DNA of 64,000 bases, taken from Ilyonectria destructans (lineage: Eukaryota > Ascomycota > Sordariomycetes > Hypocreales > Nectriaceae). The stretch covers positions 1,798,001 to 1,862,000 of the forward strand of contig JAHEWK010000010.1 of the NCBI GenBank assembly GCA_020740775.1, read 5' to 3'. Numbering within the stretch: the first letter of the stretch is position 1; each line of letters begins with the position of its first letter. Below are positions 50,093 to 61,258 of this stretch, piece by piece. A program made the position numbers and the translations under genes. The notes under the pieces were generated by a model. That model saw nothing but the letters and a program-made list of their open reading frames with translations, searched no databases and had not been told where the DNA came from.

Positions 50093-51367
50093 GTTGACAA
50101 AAAGATTCGCCTGGATTGGCGTGAAAAGAGCCAGTTAGCAGCAGTAAAACAATGCGAAGCTCAATCGCAAAAGGTTGGTGGTCTGTTGGAAGTAAGTTTA
50201 TCAATTGTGCGGCACCGCTTCTGGTATATATACTCGATGGAGCTTCACCTGGAGAGCTTCCGAGGCCGTGGATAGCTCAAGCTCTTTCCCTAGACCCTAC
50301 GACCTGTCTATTCCCAGATCACGCGGAGAACCCTGCCGGCAACAATAATGGCACCAATACCATCTCTCGACGACGTTGAATTTGCGTTAAGCTCCCTGGG
50401 GACGATCACAGGCCCAGCGTGCTCGGTATTTAACCAAGTAACGCTACTGGTGGAAATTAAAGGCTCCGGGGGACGCGAGCATCCTTATTTTCAGCAGGCA
50501 GGTATTGCACATGGTGATCTTGGCGCGCCTGGATGGAGCCGACATGCACATTGCTTTCTTTACCTGACTGGTGGACGATGAAGAGGCACAGAGACGGGAA
50601 CAAGACGTCGGGGGTCTCGCAATGGCGGGTTTTAAAAGGTGGAAGAAAAACATTGACCAAGACTGACCCTGGTTGTGGCGCGCCATGAGCGCTGCCCGAG
50701 TTAGTATTGATCAACCCGGATAGGACCAAATAGCCGAGAACAGCCGTCATTTCTTCTTGGCTGCGATGTCGAGCTGTTATGAAACCCTTGGAAGATTTGG
50801 ACGAAATTCCCTCATCAAAAGGGTCTACCGATGATGCCTGTGACATCACGCGCAGGTGAGAGAGCTGCGGATGCGTTCGAGTCTGTGATCGGTGGGAGAG
50901 ACGATGGAGCTGGATCAGTTTACTACGCCGCAACAAGTCCCAAAGCATCAAAAGTGTGGGTGATTTTTCACAGTCAAGGACAGCTAATCCCCGAAGGAGG
51001 TTTCTTAGAAAAGCTGATCCCCCGAAGCCTCACAATCTCCCATTTTAGTTCAACAGCCCCCACGAGGGATTCATGGTTACTCAGAACCCAAAACCCCCCA
51101 ACACGCATCAAGGTTATTTAGCTAACCCTTATGTACTGTGCCCATAAAGAGGTCCTAACTCGTTTTCTTGCCCCCAGACCCTCGATAAAAGACTGACCTT
51201 GAGCCGTCATTGAGATCAAGATCAAGGGCTTCAACGCCGTCCTCATCACGATGCGAAATGGCAAACAGGGGCTTACTATAGACGTGCTTAATTGACATAT
51301 AGCGCTATACACCAGAAGAGCAGTCTCCGGGTGAAATTGATGTCCAGCTGAACATCTGGTTACATTA
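50093..51367. other. Intergenic, no supported gene
   Basis: About 1.3 kb. First 250 bp are the pectate lyase promoter. The ORFs at 50348-50951 are on opposite strands of the same DNA with no domain on either. Confidence 0.5.
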
Positions 51368-52162
51368 CTACCTCGCCGAATATCCTCCGTCTACGAATAT
51401 CGTCTGCCCCGTTACCGTGGCGCTGGCAGCGCTCGCCAAATACACAGCAACCCCGGCAAAGTCTTCTGGCACACCGTTCCTTCCAATCATTGTTTTCGCC
51501 GCGTGCATCTCAACTTTTGAAGCATCACTGAACACAGCCTCAGTCAGAGGAGTGCTGACTAGGCCGGGCGCAATTGCATTGCACAAAACGCCCTTTGAAG
51601 ACCAGGCTTCTGCTTGCGAGCGCGTCAATGAAAGCAGCCCTCCCTTGGACACGCCATAAGCACCGCTGTTTCCAAAGGCTCGGAATGTTTGCTGGCTGAT
51701 GATGTTGATGATTCTCCCACTTCCCCGCTCGGCCATGCGCGGGCCAAACGCCTGTCCTAGGATGAATGGTGCCGTGAGGTTGACCGCAATCGTGGTATTC
51801 CAGACATCTTCAGAGAGTTCATCCATGTGTGGTCGAAAGTTCACCCCGGCCGCATTGACTAGGATGTCCGGAGTGCCGTGTGTTGACGTGATTTGCTCAA
51901 TGGTAGCCTTCAGAGATGCGACGTCGGCGAGATCCGCAGTCACGGCCGACGCTTGCACATTGAACGTTGCGAGATGCTCAATCGTTTCGTGAAGAGGCTG
52001 CGGCCGTCGAGCAACAAGGACAAGTCGACAGCCAGCGCGACCTAGGGCGACGGCCATTTCGCGGCCGATGCCAGAGCTGCCACCAGTGACGACTGCGGTT
52101 TGGCCGATGAGTCCGAAAAGAGACTCGAGATAGCCTCCCACAGTGTGTGCATTTCGCGCCAT
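51368..52162 (-). CDS. Short-chain dehydrogenase/reductase, gluconate-5-dehydrogenase-like
   Basis: A single exon of 264 residues from ATG 52162; an upstream in-frame extension to 52309 is unlikely, since the family starts near here. Classical SDR features are present: nucleotide motif TGGSSGIG at about residue 26, LVARR after beta-2, DLAD, NAAG, the catalytic Ser in IISQQTF, YGVSK (Tyr and Lys), PGLVSTP, and C-terminal TGQTIFVDGG. This pattern fits 2-deoxy-D-gluconate 3-dehydrogenase or gluconate 5-dehydrogenase-type enzymes. The basic residues after beta-2 (ARR) suggest NADP(H). It would be cytosolic. It could act on an acid sugar from pectin breakdown given the nearby lyase, but that link is only positional. 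Confidence 0.9.
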   Translation of the reverse strand: MARNAHTVGGYLESLFGLIGQTAVVTGGSSGIGREMAVALGRAGCRLVLVARRPQPLHETIEHLATFNVQASAVTADLADVASLKATIEQITSTHGTPDILVNAAGVNFRPHMDELSEDVWNTTIAVNLTAPFILGQAFGPRMAERGSGRIINIISQQTFRAFGNSGAYGVSKGGLLSLTRSQAEAWSSKGVLCNAIAPGLVSTPLTEAVFSDASKVEMHAAKTMIGRNGVPEDFAGVAVYLASAASATVTGQTIFVDGGYSAR

Positions 52163-52469
52163 ATTAGCCTGTGGTGCGAATCTCCAAATTATCACAAGGA
52201 TGGACCTGAGAAAGATGAGAAAAATAAATAGGTGACGCATTCTGGCAAGGTTAATACAATACAGATATTGATGGGATCGATCGGCAAGGGTTTCCCCGGA
52301 CCGAGCCAATGACTCATAATTAGCTGCGTACTCAACCCCACAAGATACGGTGGTGAGGATGAGAAAGAACCAGGATATTTGTGTTCGAGCAAGGTAGATG
52401 TGATTTTAAGTCAATTCCATTATGCTATCTAGCCTCTCACTACCAAAACTAGAATCTATCCCATCTCTT
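52163..52469. other. Promoter of SDR; 3' flank of receptor gene
   Basis: 307 bp, A/T-rich, no gene. Confidence 0.4.
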
Positions 52470-53933
52470 CTAGCTCCCTCTAGAATGCTCTTTGAACTCG
52501 GGATTCCTCTCGATCTTTATTGTAATCTCTTCAGTCTTTAGAATCTTGTTCTTCATCATACGGGTCAACTCAACCTGACTTCCTGTTTGGTCGTGGTGCT
52601 CCAAACTTGCCGCAGAAACGTGGCTTTCGTGTGATCCGTCACGTTTCTGCCAATAGACCCCAGTGCTAGTAACTGTCGCGATCCCACCAATCCGGGGTGA
52701 TATATCCACTGAGGGAACTCTGAAAGCCGACTCTGCATCTCTGCCAGTATTTCCTGGGGAGACTAAGTTGGAGATTTTGCGGAGAAGCGGCCGTAGGGCA
52801 GTCATAGCGACGATGATAATCGAGACGCACATTTCAGTCATTGCCCATATGTCTGTCGGGCTCTTGTGTTATTCCATGTAAGTTAATAGACTTGATAGTA
52901 CTTACCGACAAGTTTGCCATGTTTGAAATTTTGCGCCATTACAATTCTCGTTATGCTCACTGCAATCGTGATAATACCCAGGGCGAAAATAAGCATGACA
53001 CTTATTTTCTCCTTTCTGGAGGGAAGTTTCACATCCTTGATCAAAGGAAAGGGAAACATGAAGACTGTAAAAATATTAGACCGTCAAGGATTACTTGACA
53101 TCTTCCGTAGCCGAGAATGCATACCTAATACTTCCGTAGTAAAGCCAAACGCCCAATTAAGTCTCATAAGGTCCCAGTACCGATATGAAGTACAAGAATT
53201 GGGAATTTGTGACCTTGATGAGTTCAACGCGTGTTAGGAGCAAGTTCGCGGCATGGATATTGGGGAAATTATAAGAAGGTGGAACTTTACCAGTTAACGG
53301 CCACGTTCGGCCCACACCAGAATGTGTTGGTGAAGAGAGTCACGAGAGCACTGATGGCAGTGAAGGCAGTGAGGGCGTAGAGCGTGACTCGCATTCGGGA
53401 ATCGGTTGGAGGGACGAGGTTGTAGTAAAAGGCGATGATGCTGAATTTTGGAAAGTAGAGGCCAAGGTAGAAAAAGTAATTAATCGCAAATCGCAACTGT
53501 GAGAGTCAAAATACGTTGGTTAGCGAGTATCTCTGGCTAGGATGCCGTATGCAATTGTGTCGGATCGAATTTGGGAAGAAACGAGTAGCCTGATTCGAAT
53601 GCGGAAGCCTACCTTCTCGACGGATGTCGCCGAATTGCTGAGATTTCCAAAAGCATGGTGTGTATATACCAAGGTCTCGCATATTACCACCGCCTGCGCT
53701 GCTGCCATACCAAGAAGTAGCCAGTAATCTGAGATGTTGAGGGCGTGCCGCCTCAGTCGCAGTCGAACGTAAATGCGGGCCGCGACAAAAACATAGGCTA
53801 GGATGACAAAGGCCCATTCGACAGCCTGGAGAGATTACAATTAGTAAATAAAATGGAATTTGGATGTCAAGTCACTTGTGTGATCCATTGGGGAGCCCAA
53901 ACTTACAATTACTGTTCGGCTCAGCAACACCAT
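52470..53933 (-). CDS. PTH11-like integral membrane protein, fungal rhodopsin domain
   Basis: Exons 53933-53907, 53825-53613, 53496-53291, 53213-53125, 53064-52906 and 52852-52470 encode 358 residues. Seven hydrophobic segments are laid out as in the fungal rhodopsin-domain (PTH11-type) receptors: AVEWAFVILAYVFVAARIYVRL, YWLLLGMAAAQAVVI, LRFAINYFFYLGLYFPKFSII, LYALTAFTAISALVTLF, TTEVLVFMFPFPLI with conserved KDVKLPSRKEKISV, FALGIITIAVSITRI, then WAMTEMCVSIIIVAMTALRPL. A hydrophilic C-terminal tail (about 100 residues) is cytosolic. There is no CFEM domain. Several exons are short (27 and 89 bp), but all phases agree. It is a candidate surface or nutrient sensor; the ligand is unknown. Confidence 0.82.
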
Positions 53934-55865
53934 CTTGAATTCATATACGAGCAAATGATGATCACGGGCCAAAACCCCGCCTGGGGTAATGTGATGAAGG
54001 CCTTGAGACAAGCGAAAGAAGGGCTGAAGAAACGGAGGGATTCCTATCTAGATATACCACTACCCGAAACTTTAGTGACGGAGCTGGTTAGATCTAGCTT
54101 CATCTGCCGCTCCTGGTCGACCACCCACATACCAAGGGTCAAGCCACAACTCTGCCTCATGCACTCTCCGGTGTCGACTGTGCACCAAATGTGAGCGACG
54201 ACTATATACCTGGGCCTTGTAACTGACAGAAAGCTGTATGGTATAGCCCAAGCATTTCATGACATTCAGCAACAATGTATTCAATCCTTTCGTATAGTAA
54301 AGATACCCACTTCCTGAGCCCCATGGAAGGCTTCCTGCACGAGTCAGGGCGACCAAACTCTTCTTGGTGTGGCGTGTCTTACTTCGGCTGGTTGCAACAT
54401 TCCGGATGCTGTGGCGAAATGATGAAAACCACCACGATTGGCCTGAAACACGCCACTCATCCCCGGGATGGGTAAGGAATAGATGTGTGGCGCCTTGATC
54501 TAGACGGAGGACCTGGTCGAATTTCACCATACTTTAGCCACTTGCCCAAAACAAGCAAGAAGCTGTCAAAGCGCTGACAAGAAACACGAGACCAGGTGCT
54601 CGGTTCCCTGAGGAGACACGTGAGATATTGAAAGGGTTCTCTCCGCTGTGGACTGTCGAGGGTTTATAATATTGGGTGATCATTACGATGCGGTGTTATT
54701 AATTACTCCACGCATGTTACACGCTTATCTCCTTTGCCCTTGATTTTACCTAACGAAACCCATCGGAGTATCAATGTTTTTGGCTTCAAGCGGTTAGTCG
54801 AATATTTCTCGGCGACATATCCCCATTTATGTGAAATAATGTAGGACCGGGCACCTTCTATCACTTGCATGTTGACTAGGATTATGTAACTTGCGACGGC
54901 AACGTCACCATGACAGAGTCCACCGACAACATAGGATGTGGGAAGGTCGCTTTTATTTCCCGGCTGGATTTGAACAATTCAGTTCATGGTACAAACAGAA
55001 AAGACCTACTTGGATTGAACTTTGATCATTTGATTCAAGGTTCCAAGACGGAACAATGCCGACTTTGAACAAGTTCCTAGCACTAGCAAATTGGGAACAA
55101 TGCAACAAGGCAAGTTCTTTGTTTGTTTTATGCGACCTTAGAAGTAGTTGTACATCTTTGTTCCATTCAATGTTCAGAGATATCAAAGCCATACAGCAGT
55201 TACAAACCATCGTGGAACACAAAGAGCAACACACCTAGTGTTAGCAGATACAGTAACTCATCCAATCGAGTTGTTACGCTTTCAAAATTTCCTCAAACTC
55301 TGAAGCACATTCTATTTTTAATTTTGTCTGATACAGGTCGTAAATATTCATTGTGTCAGGAAATCGCGTGTACAAATAGCTATATAGTCTCATGATACTA
55401 CCCAAAGCGATAAACAAGCGCCTTTATACACATCCATCACAAACCCTCAAAATCTATTTCGACCTCCCAAGTTCGACAGGAAATACAGAATTCGGCCACA
55501 GAAAGCAGAAGTCGCGAACTATGCACACAGACACTCCCCAAGTCCGTGATCAAGCCAAGAAAGATTTCGTTTATTAATCCCTTCGATGCCATGGATCTGC
55601 AAGGCCCGTATGTCTCGGACCAGAAATTTTCTGGTTCCGTAGATTTTATATATTTCGTCCGTTTGAAGAAATTCTTTGACAAGAAGTCGTCTGGGGACAT
55701 GCCTGAATCCCTAGCGCGGAAGTTCATGGTTCTCCCCGTCAAACCATTTTCCTACGTACAGACTAGGCAGATACGAGGTCAGTAATGGACTTGTCGCTTT
55801 TAAGATCCTTTACCGTTCTTTTGAAATGCAACACATAAGGCAATATATGACATAGAGCTAATCAA
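53934..55865. other. Gene-poor stretch, no supported gene
   Basis: About 1.9 kb with scattered short ORFs (54072-54530 minus, 55437-55742 minus, 55546-55785 plus) that have no domain or consistent splice plan. Confidence 0.5.
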
Positions 55866-56816
55866 ATGATAGGCAAAGATGGCGTGGATAGATTATCCCA
55901 GCTGCCCAACGAAATACTCCTCATGATTCTATCGCATGTTCATTCAATGTCAGATTTCAGAAGGGTTGCAAATCTATCACGGAGACTTAATAATACCCTT
56001 GGTCAAGAATTGTATCTCGAGTTCGGTCGAAAATTCGACTGGCTTCCTCTTTTTGTCGGCGCAATGAGGGGCGATATCAAGCTTCTAGAACGCTGCCTGG
56101 ATCTTGGCTCTCCAATAGACCAAGTCTGTACCAGCGACCAAGTCCGCTACACTATTTATGAATGGAACAGCGATATGATCGATTGTTGGAATTTTGTGTA
56201 TATGTTTCATCGTCCAATTCATATGGCCATTACCCACAGGCAACTCGATACCGTACGTTGGCTTCTGGCTCACGATGCTGATCCCGGCCGACCTGGGTAC
56301 CTCAGAACCCCAGGGGACTCCTTCTCTACACCTCTTATGTGGTGCCTACACATTTTTGGAGGTCTAGTTGGGGCCGGCAGCGGGGACATAATACCAATCA
56401 ATTTCGAGATATTTCGCACTCTACTAGAGGCTGGAGCGGACCCGAACGTCAACGATATTAAATTCAGCTACCCGTTATGCAGAGTTTTCCGCTCGTTCTT
56501 TGCTTACCACCGTTTTAGCTTCGTATACCTTGCGATTCTTTTGAAATATGGTGCGGACTCAAAACAGCTCTGCAGGTATCGTCAGGTGGACCATACCTGC
56601 AGCCTGGACTCTTCCCACCTCAAATCTCGGCCTGAGCCTGATACGAATTGCCTACCGGATGTCAACCGGGCGGATGCAAAGTGGTTTCATAAATATTTGA
56701 TGTACGTGGTAAGAAGCAAGGATATTCAGGACCTTTTATCGATTGAGGAGATGATGTTAGGCGTCGAATGTTTGTTAACTATGCGAAATCTACATATAAT
56801 CCATGAGTCGAGATAA
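55866..56816 (+). CDS. F-box protein with ankyrin repeats
   Basis: A single open frame of 316 residues. The N-terminal F-box (about residues 9-45: RLSQLPNEILLMILSHVHSMSDFRRVANLSRRLN) should bind Skp1. Degenerate ankyrin repeats follow: LPLFVGAMRGDIKLLERCLDLGSPID, RPIHMAITHRQLDTVRWLLAHDADPG, FRTLLEAGADPNV, YLAILLKYGADSK. This architecture is common in accessory regions of filamentous fungi and suggests a substrate adaptor of an SCF ubiquitin ligase. The protein is shorter than many relatives, and the C-terminus ends soon after the last repeat. The target is unknown. Confidence 0.8.
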   Translation: MIGKDGVDRLSQLPNEILLMILSHVHSMSDFRRVANLSRRLNNTLGQELYLEFGRKFDWLPLFVGAMRGDIKLLERCLDLGSPIDQVCTSDQVRYTIYEWNSDMIDCWNFVYMFHRPIHMAITHRQLDTVRWLLAHDADPGRPGYLRTPGDSFSTPLMWCLHIFGGLVGAGSGDIIPINFEIFRTLLEAGADPNVNDIKFSYPLCRVFRSFFAYHRFSFVYLAILLKYGADSKQLCRYRQVDHTCSLDSSHLKSRPEPDTNCLPDVNRADAKWFHKYLMYVVRSKDIQDLLSIEEMMLGVECLLTMRNLHIIHESR

Positions 56817-57388
56817 TTCTCGTCTCTGTGCCTATCTCTATCACTAAGAAAAGAGTCACTCGCATACTTTTAATTCTAGAAGAGTTGATGTGTATTTTTC
56901 ATTTTTTATTTCGTTCTTATCTAACTGAACCTGTATATGGTTATATAGTAGCACTACAATCTGGTACATAGGAACCATGTAGCCCTGGCCGAGCCCCGAG
57001 CTAGCCGGATAAAACCTCCTTACATTATCCACGATTTTCTCAAGCATCCACAGTGACCAGAGCGGGCTTGCTTCCCTATTCCAACAATCTGCCTTTCAAC
57101 ACTTCCCTTTTCGGCTCCCGCTTTCCGGACCTAATCGAGACTCAGCAGAATACTCCGACAGCTTCCAACCTATCTTATCCATAGGTTTTCGAGGACCTCG
57201 CTCGCTCTATCGTAACTAACGCCGGTTATTTGATATTTTGTCATATCGCCACGGGACAGTGCTAGATTGTTCATGTTCAGTAGGATGACTTAGTCTACCC
57301 TATTTTATGTAGAGGATACAGGTTACTGTCTAAGCTAGCTGACCTTTCTAGGGTACCTAGGCCTAGTCACAGCCTAGTCATCAGACGG
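56817..57388. other. Intergenic, no supported gene
   Basis: No gene recognised between the F-box gene and the tRNA-like sequence. Confidence 0.4.
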
Positions 57389-57472
57389 AGCCCTTGGCTG
57401 AAATCGAACCAATAACCTTCGAAAAGGCGATCTCAGGTGAACTTTACAGTTAACCACTCTGCCGCAAGGGCT
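57389..57472 (-). tRNA. tRNA-like sequence, class II (Ser/Leu-type), probably degenerate
   Basis: 84 nt with a perfect 7-bp acceptor stem (AGCCCTT/AAGGGCT), an A-box-like D arm containing AGTGGTTAA with stem GCAG/CTGT, a variable-arm hairpin CCTTTTCGAAGG, and a B box GGTTCGATTTC. Length and variable arm point to Ser or Leu. The anticodon stem does not pair well and the T-stem has mismatches (C61 appears as T), so this is probably a tRNA pseudogene. Anticodon not assigned. Confidence 0.45.
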
Positions 57473-58234
57473 GTAACGGTGTATAGGATATAAGTCGGCC
57501 ACGGCGGAGAGAGTGAATCATTCTCTTGCTAGGGCTCTTCATCTAAAACTAGTAATTGAAGATATTGGGAACCATTATACGATCCAACTGCTGCGTCGGG
57601 TATCTACGGTCTTTTAGAGTTTAAGGTTATCGGTAGGATTGCTGCTTTTGATGAAAATAGGACTTTCAAGAGGGTTGCCTTCAAGAGGAGGGTCTTCTCT
57701 ACCTTTGGACTATTGGTTTAACCTGATTAGTCGGTCTTAGAGCGACTAGAAATAGTAAAGATGGACGGTCGAGCTTCATCACCAACCACGAAAAACACAA
57801 TATTCAATCATTAGTTTTTTTAGCCCAAGCTTGTAGTATCAGTTGGCGAAGTACTTGATTAGACTGTACTGAGAGTGACATCGATGCACCTCTATAGGCT
57901 GCTCAGCGTATCTGTGTTTGATCCCTTTGGCAGAAGCCTTGAGTAATTATATTTAAAACACACGATAGATATAGGTGCTATGGGATCAAATGTGAACGAC
58001 ATGAAGACAATTACTTGAGCATTACAGTATCTACTTCTCTCCCTATGAGGAAACCCAATGATTGCATCTTCTGTGGTTTGGTTGTGCATGTCACATTGCA
58101 ACAGTCCACATTCGGGGTTCAAAACTCATTCGTTTCGATCAGAAAGCTTGAGGCAACAGTCTCGTGAAGTTATTATATCTTTTGGCATTGGGTGTAGTGC
58201 TAAACGTGTGCTCCTATTGTTTGTAACTGTTGTA
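57473..58234. other. Intergenic, no supported gene
   Basis: About 760 bp between the tRNA-like sequence and the MITE. No domain-bearing ORF. Confidence 0.4.
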
Positions 58235-58400
58235 CAGTAGAAACTCAGTTACATTGCGCAAGTAGCGGCCCCCATAAAAGCATGGGGTGACAAATCAGAT
58301 TAGCTGCTGTTAGACGCTTCTGCGATTTCTTGTGGTTAACAGTGGAAATACGGAGACAAAGTGGAGGCGCTACTTATAAGAGTTAACTGAGTTATTACGG
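58235..58400. mobile_element. 166-bp MITE with terminal inverted repeats and TA target site
   Basis: The left end CAGTAGAAACTCAGTTAC... and the reverse complement of the right end CCGTAATAACTCAGTTAA... align over about 38 bp, sharing AACTCAGTTA and AAGTAGCG. The element is flanked by TA on both sides (58233-58234 and 58401-58402), as expected for Tc1/mariner/pogo target duplication. It has no coding capacity, so it is non-autonomous. Confidence 0.7.
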
Positions 58401-58838
58401 TATGGCCTTAATCTATCTGGTGGCATTGAGTAAAGGTAAAAGAAAAAGTCCAAATGGTGTCTACCCCTGTTCGCTGTCTTACCGCCTCAGAGGATCTTAG
58501 CTGCCAGGTGATCGACCTAGTCTGTACTCACAGTGACTTGGAGGCGGGGGCATTGCAGTGAAGGGAAGACAAATTAAGTTTAAGTAGCAAACAGTACATA
58601 CAATAACAACTTGCGCTTTATGGTTTACGCAAACTGCATTCAAACTCCCGCAGTCTCCCAGTGTGTATCCATTCTTCCTGGATCCTTCTTTCTTCGTCCT
58701 CCATCCTCCCGACCAAACAAAGTCCATCTCTCCGCCTCGATTGTCCCACACCTCATCGGCCCTTCAGTAAAGGATTTCGTAGACATCGAAAGCCTTCACT
58801 ATGTCCAGCGGGTTGATGGTATCCCATATCGCAGGGGA
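58401..58838. other. Intergenic, no supported gene
   Basis: Short ORFs on both strands only; nothing recognised. Confidence 0.35.
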
Positions 58839-59354
58839 TTAAACCGCTAGGTCCATTAGCTGCTTAGCGGCAAACTTCTGGTCCCTCGTAGCGGGCCAAT
58901 CGACGCCTGAGTCTCGAAACGCCTGCGACTTCTCGTCGAATGCTGGGTCGTTCGCGAAAGCTGTGACTAGTGCCTCAGCGACACGAATCACGGCGTCGTC
59001 GGATGAAGTGTCGCCATATGAGCGAAGTTCGTTCCACGGGAGATTCAACACTCTGATAGCGAAATCCTTCTTTGAACCGTGTATGCGGTCAGTAGCGATC
59101 TTTTGGACAAAGGTTGAAGATAGGAGGGATAATACCATCATAGCTCGTGTATGGGGTGTCGGTTGCGGGTAAAAGCGCTTGTTGTTAAGCCCTTTGTTAA
59201 ACATCGCTCGACTCAAATCTTTAAGGTACGTTCCGAGCTCGTTGATCAGGGCACGAGTGAGGGGCCGCCTGAAGACTCTAGCAATGAGCTGCCGAGTCAT
59301 CCCATTTTTCAGGACCTGCGAAGTATTGTATCCATCCATGGATCGATACGACAT
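58839..59354 (-). CDS. Orphan hypothetical protein, 171 residues
   Basis: An open frame from ATG 59354 with ordinary amino-acid composition. It is basic at the N-terminus (RQLIARVFRRPLTRALINELGTYLKDLSRAMF), with a Pro-rich spot (YPQPTPHTRA) and an acidic, helical C-terminal half (DDAVIRVAEALVTAFANDPAFDEKSQAF). No signal peptide or membrane helix. I do not recognise a family. Its neighbours are a MITE and a minisatellite starting just upstream, so it may be a fragment of a larger relic. Confidence 0.4.
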   Translation of the reverse strand: MSYRSMDGYNTSQVLKNGMTRQLIARVFRRPLTRALINELGTYLKDLSRAMFNKGLNNKRFYPQPTPHTRAMMVLSLLSSTFVQKIATDRIHGSKKDFAIRVLNLPWNELRSYGDTSSDDAVIRVAEALVTAFANDPAFDEKSQAFRDSGVDWPATRDQKFAAKQLMDLAV

Positions 59355-59385
59355 TGTAAAAGAGACGTAGGATGTATTGGCGAAT

Positions 59386-59549
59386 GCTGAAAATGGAGAA
59401 AGATGGTGTAGGCGAACGGAAAAATGGAGGTAGATGGTCTGGTGAGTGCTGAAAATAGGGGTAGATGGTCTGGTGAGTGCTGAAAACGGAGGTAGATAGA
59501 TGGTGCTGGTGAATGGAAAATGGAGGTAGACAGTCTGGTGAATGGTGGA
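59386..59549. repeat. Minisatellite, about five 30-35-bp units
   Basis: Imperfect tandem copies of GAAAATGGAGGTAGATGG followed by TCTGGTGAGTGCT or a variant, immediately upstream of the 171-residue ORF. Confidence 0.85.
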
Positions 59550-61258
59550 AATCGAGTATGAAGATTGGGAATGGGATGCTCTTCTATTTAAAAACCGGCC
59601 ACCAGGAGACCAAGAATGGATGCAAATACCCCGGGGCTGGACAAGCCAGTCTCACGAATTGACAGTCTTCCAGCAACATGACTCCATCTTGACAGAGAAA
59701 TTACTGGCAGGGGTGTTTCCCAGGTAGATGGTGAGTTGCGGAACCCTCACCTGAACGGCGCCAAGGGGTTCGGCCATTCTGGAACCCAATGTGTGATGCA
59801 ACTTGTTATTGATCAAAAAAAGAGGCCTCTGAAATAGAAGCCCGTGAACTATAGACGACTACCTGAAATCATGTCGCAGTTCAGCTGGTCTTGAAGAACA
59901 AAGAACCCGTGCCTTGATAGGGTAGCTTCGCGGAGGCGCAGCATCCGCTTGTGCCATCTTACGGGCTTGTTGTTTCAGTCGCAGGTGAACTAGAACATGT
60001 TGGTTGAGAAGAAGCTCTTCAGTATAATGACTGATCAAAAGTGTGCCGGTGATGTCCGAATGGTGGTCAAAAATGGATTGCTGGCGTTGACAGCGCGCGG
60101 AGGCGCCAGGGGGCCGTGACTCTGGGCTACCGGGGATTCTAGAAAAGTCCCGACTGAACCCTGGTAGGTCCCGGAATAGCTTTTCGTTTCATGTGTTGAT
60201 TCATGGTAAGCAAGCCGGCGAGAGGAGGACCATGGGATGAGTCTTGGCAGTTGGGCCGATCAGTAGAGGATCATGGGGATCATGGGAAGATGATTGGCAG
60301 ATGGAGATTGTCGTCCCAGCAGCGCAGCCCTGTGGAATTGCCCGCAGAGACAGTGGTGATTAGCGGCAGGGGACTGCCTGCCAGGGGCCTATTCCAGCCT
60401 CAACTGTACTCCATGTTCCAGAGTCCATGTGTCCAACTGCCCGTGGGTTCGCCCCGAACTCCTGGGTTTGAGGTGCGGAAGTGTGATGGCTCAACCTGCA
60501 TTGCAATTCTAACGCCAGCACTTACGCAAGCTCTCCTGTGACCATGTGTAATGCAAATTAGTGATTCTTGTAAGAATGAACGTCAGAAGCGAAGTGAGTG
60601 GATGCTCCTGTGCCTTGCCTAATCTTTGTATGATGGTGATTCTTGGCGGTGATGGTAGCCAAAGAGAAACAGCCCTATACATTTGCCCCTACCAGAAAAG
60701 GAACCGTACATTCAGCCCAACAGCGACCTCCAATCGCCATCGGATCGGGCCGTGGCCACTACCGCTGTAGTTTGTCGGCGGTGGTGCAGCATCCGCAGGT
60801 TCCCCTGGGCCCTCCGCCACACATGAGCACGAATCAGTCGGGGAGTCGGAGAATTACTCTGCAGCCCTGCAGGTTAGCGCTAGATTAGCGTAGTAGCCCC
60901 TGGCTCTCTTTAGATCCCCACAAGGGGGCGGGAGTTTGGGGAGGATGCGGCGGCAGGGCTCGGATCAGGTTGGGCAACAGGGCGGGATGCCATGAGCCAT
61001 GACGTCCATGTGCCCAAGACCGACGAACCACGTCGCTCGGCTCCGAGGGATCTGCAACGGAAGCAGATCCTTGTGCGTGATTCAATCCCTAAAAAGCAAA
61101 GAGTGGAAATGGGATACTAACGTGCGATACGAACGGGGGACACTCTCAGTTGGGACAGCGCTCACAGCTGCCCGAAGCGAGAGGTTCACTGCAACACAAC
61201 AGAGTCTGTAATAATACTTCTGTCGAAGGGAGTGACTTCAATAAACCCTACGAAGGCC
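59550..61258. other. Gene-poor stretch, no supported gene
   Basis: About 1.7 kb. The longest ORF (60203-60541, plus, 112 codons) has no domain and an unremarkable start. I see no RNA gene or repeat here. Confidence 0.5.

Noticed and set aside
52163..52309. N-terminal extension of the SDR with a hydrophobic stretch
   Set aside because: The family begins near MARNAHT; the extension is A/T-rich leader-like sequence with no conservation I recognise.
60203..60541. 112-codon plus-strand ORF
   Set aside because: No recognisable motif and isolated in gene-poor DNA.
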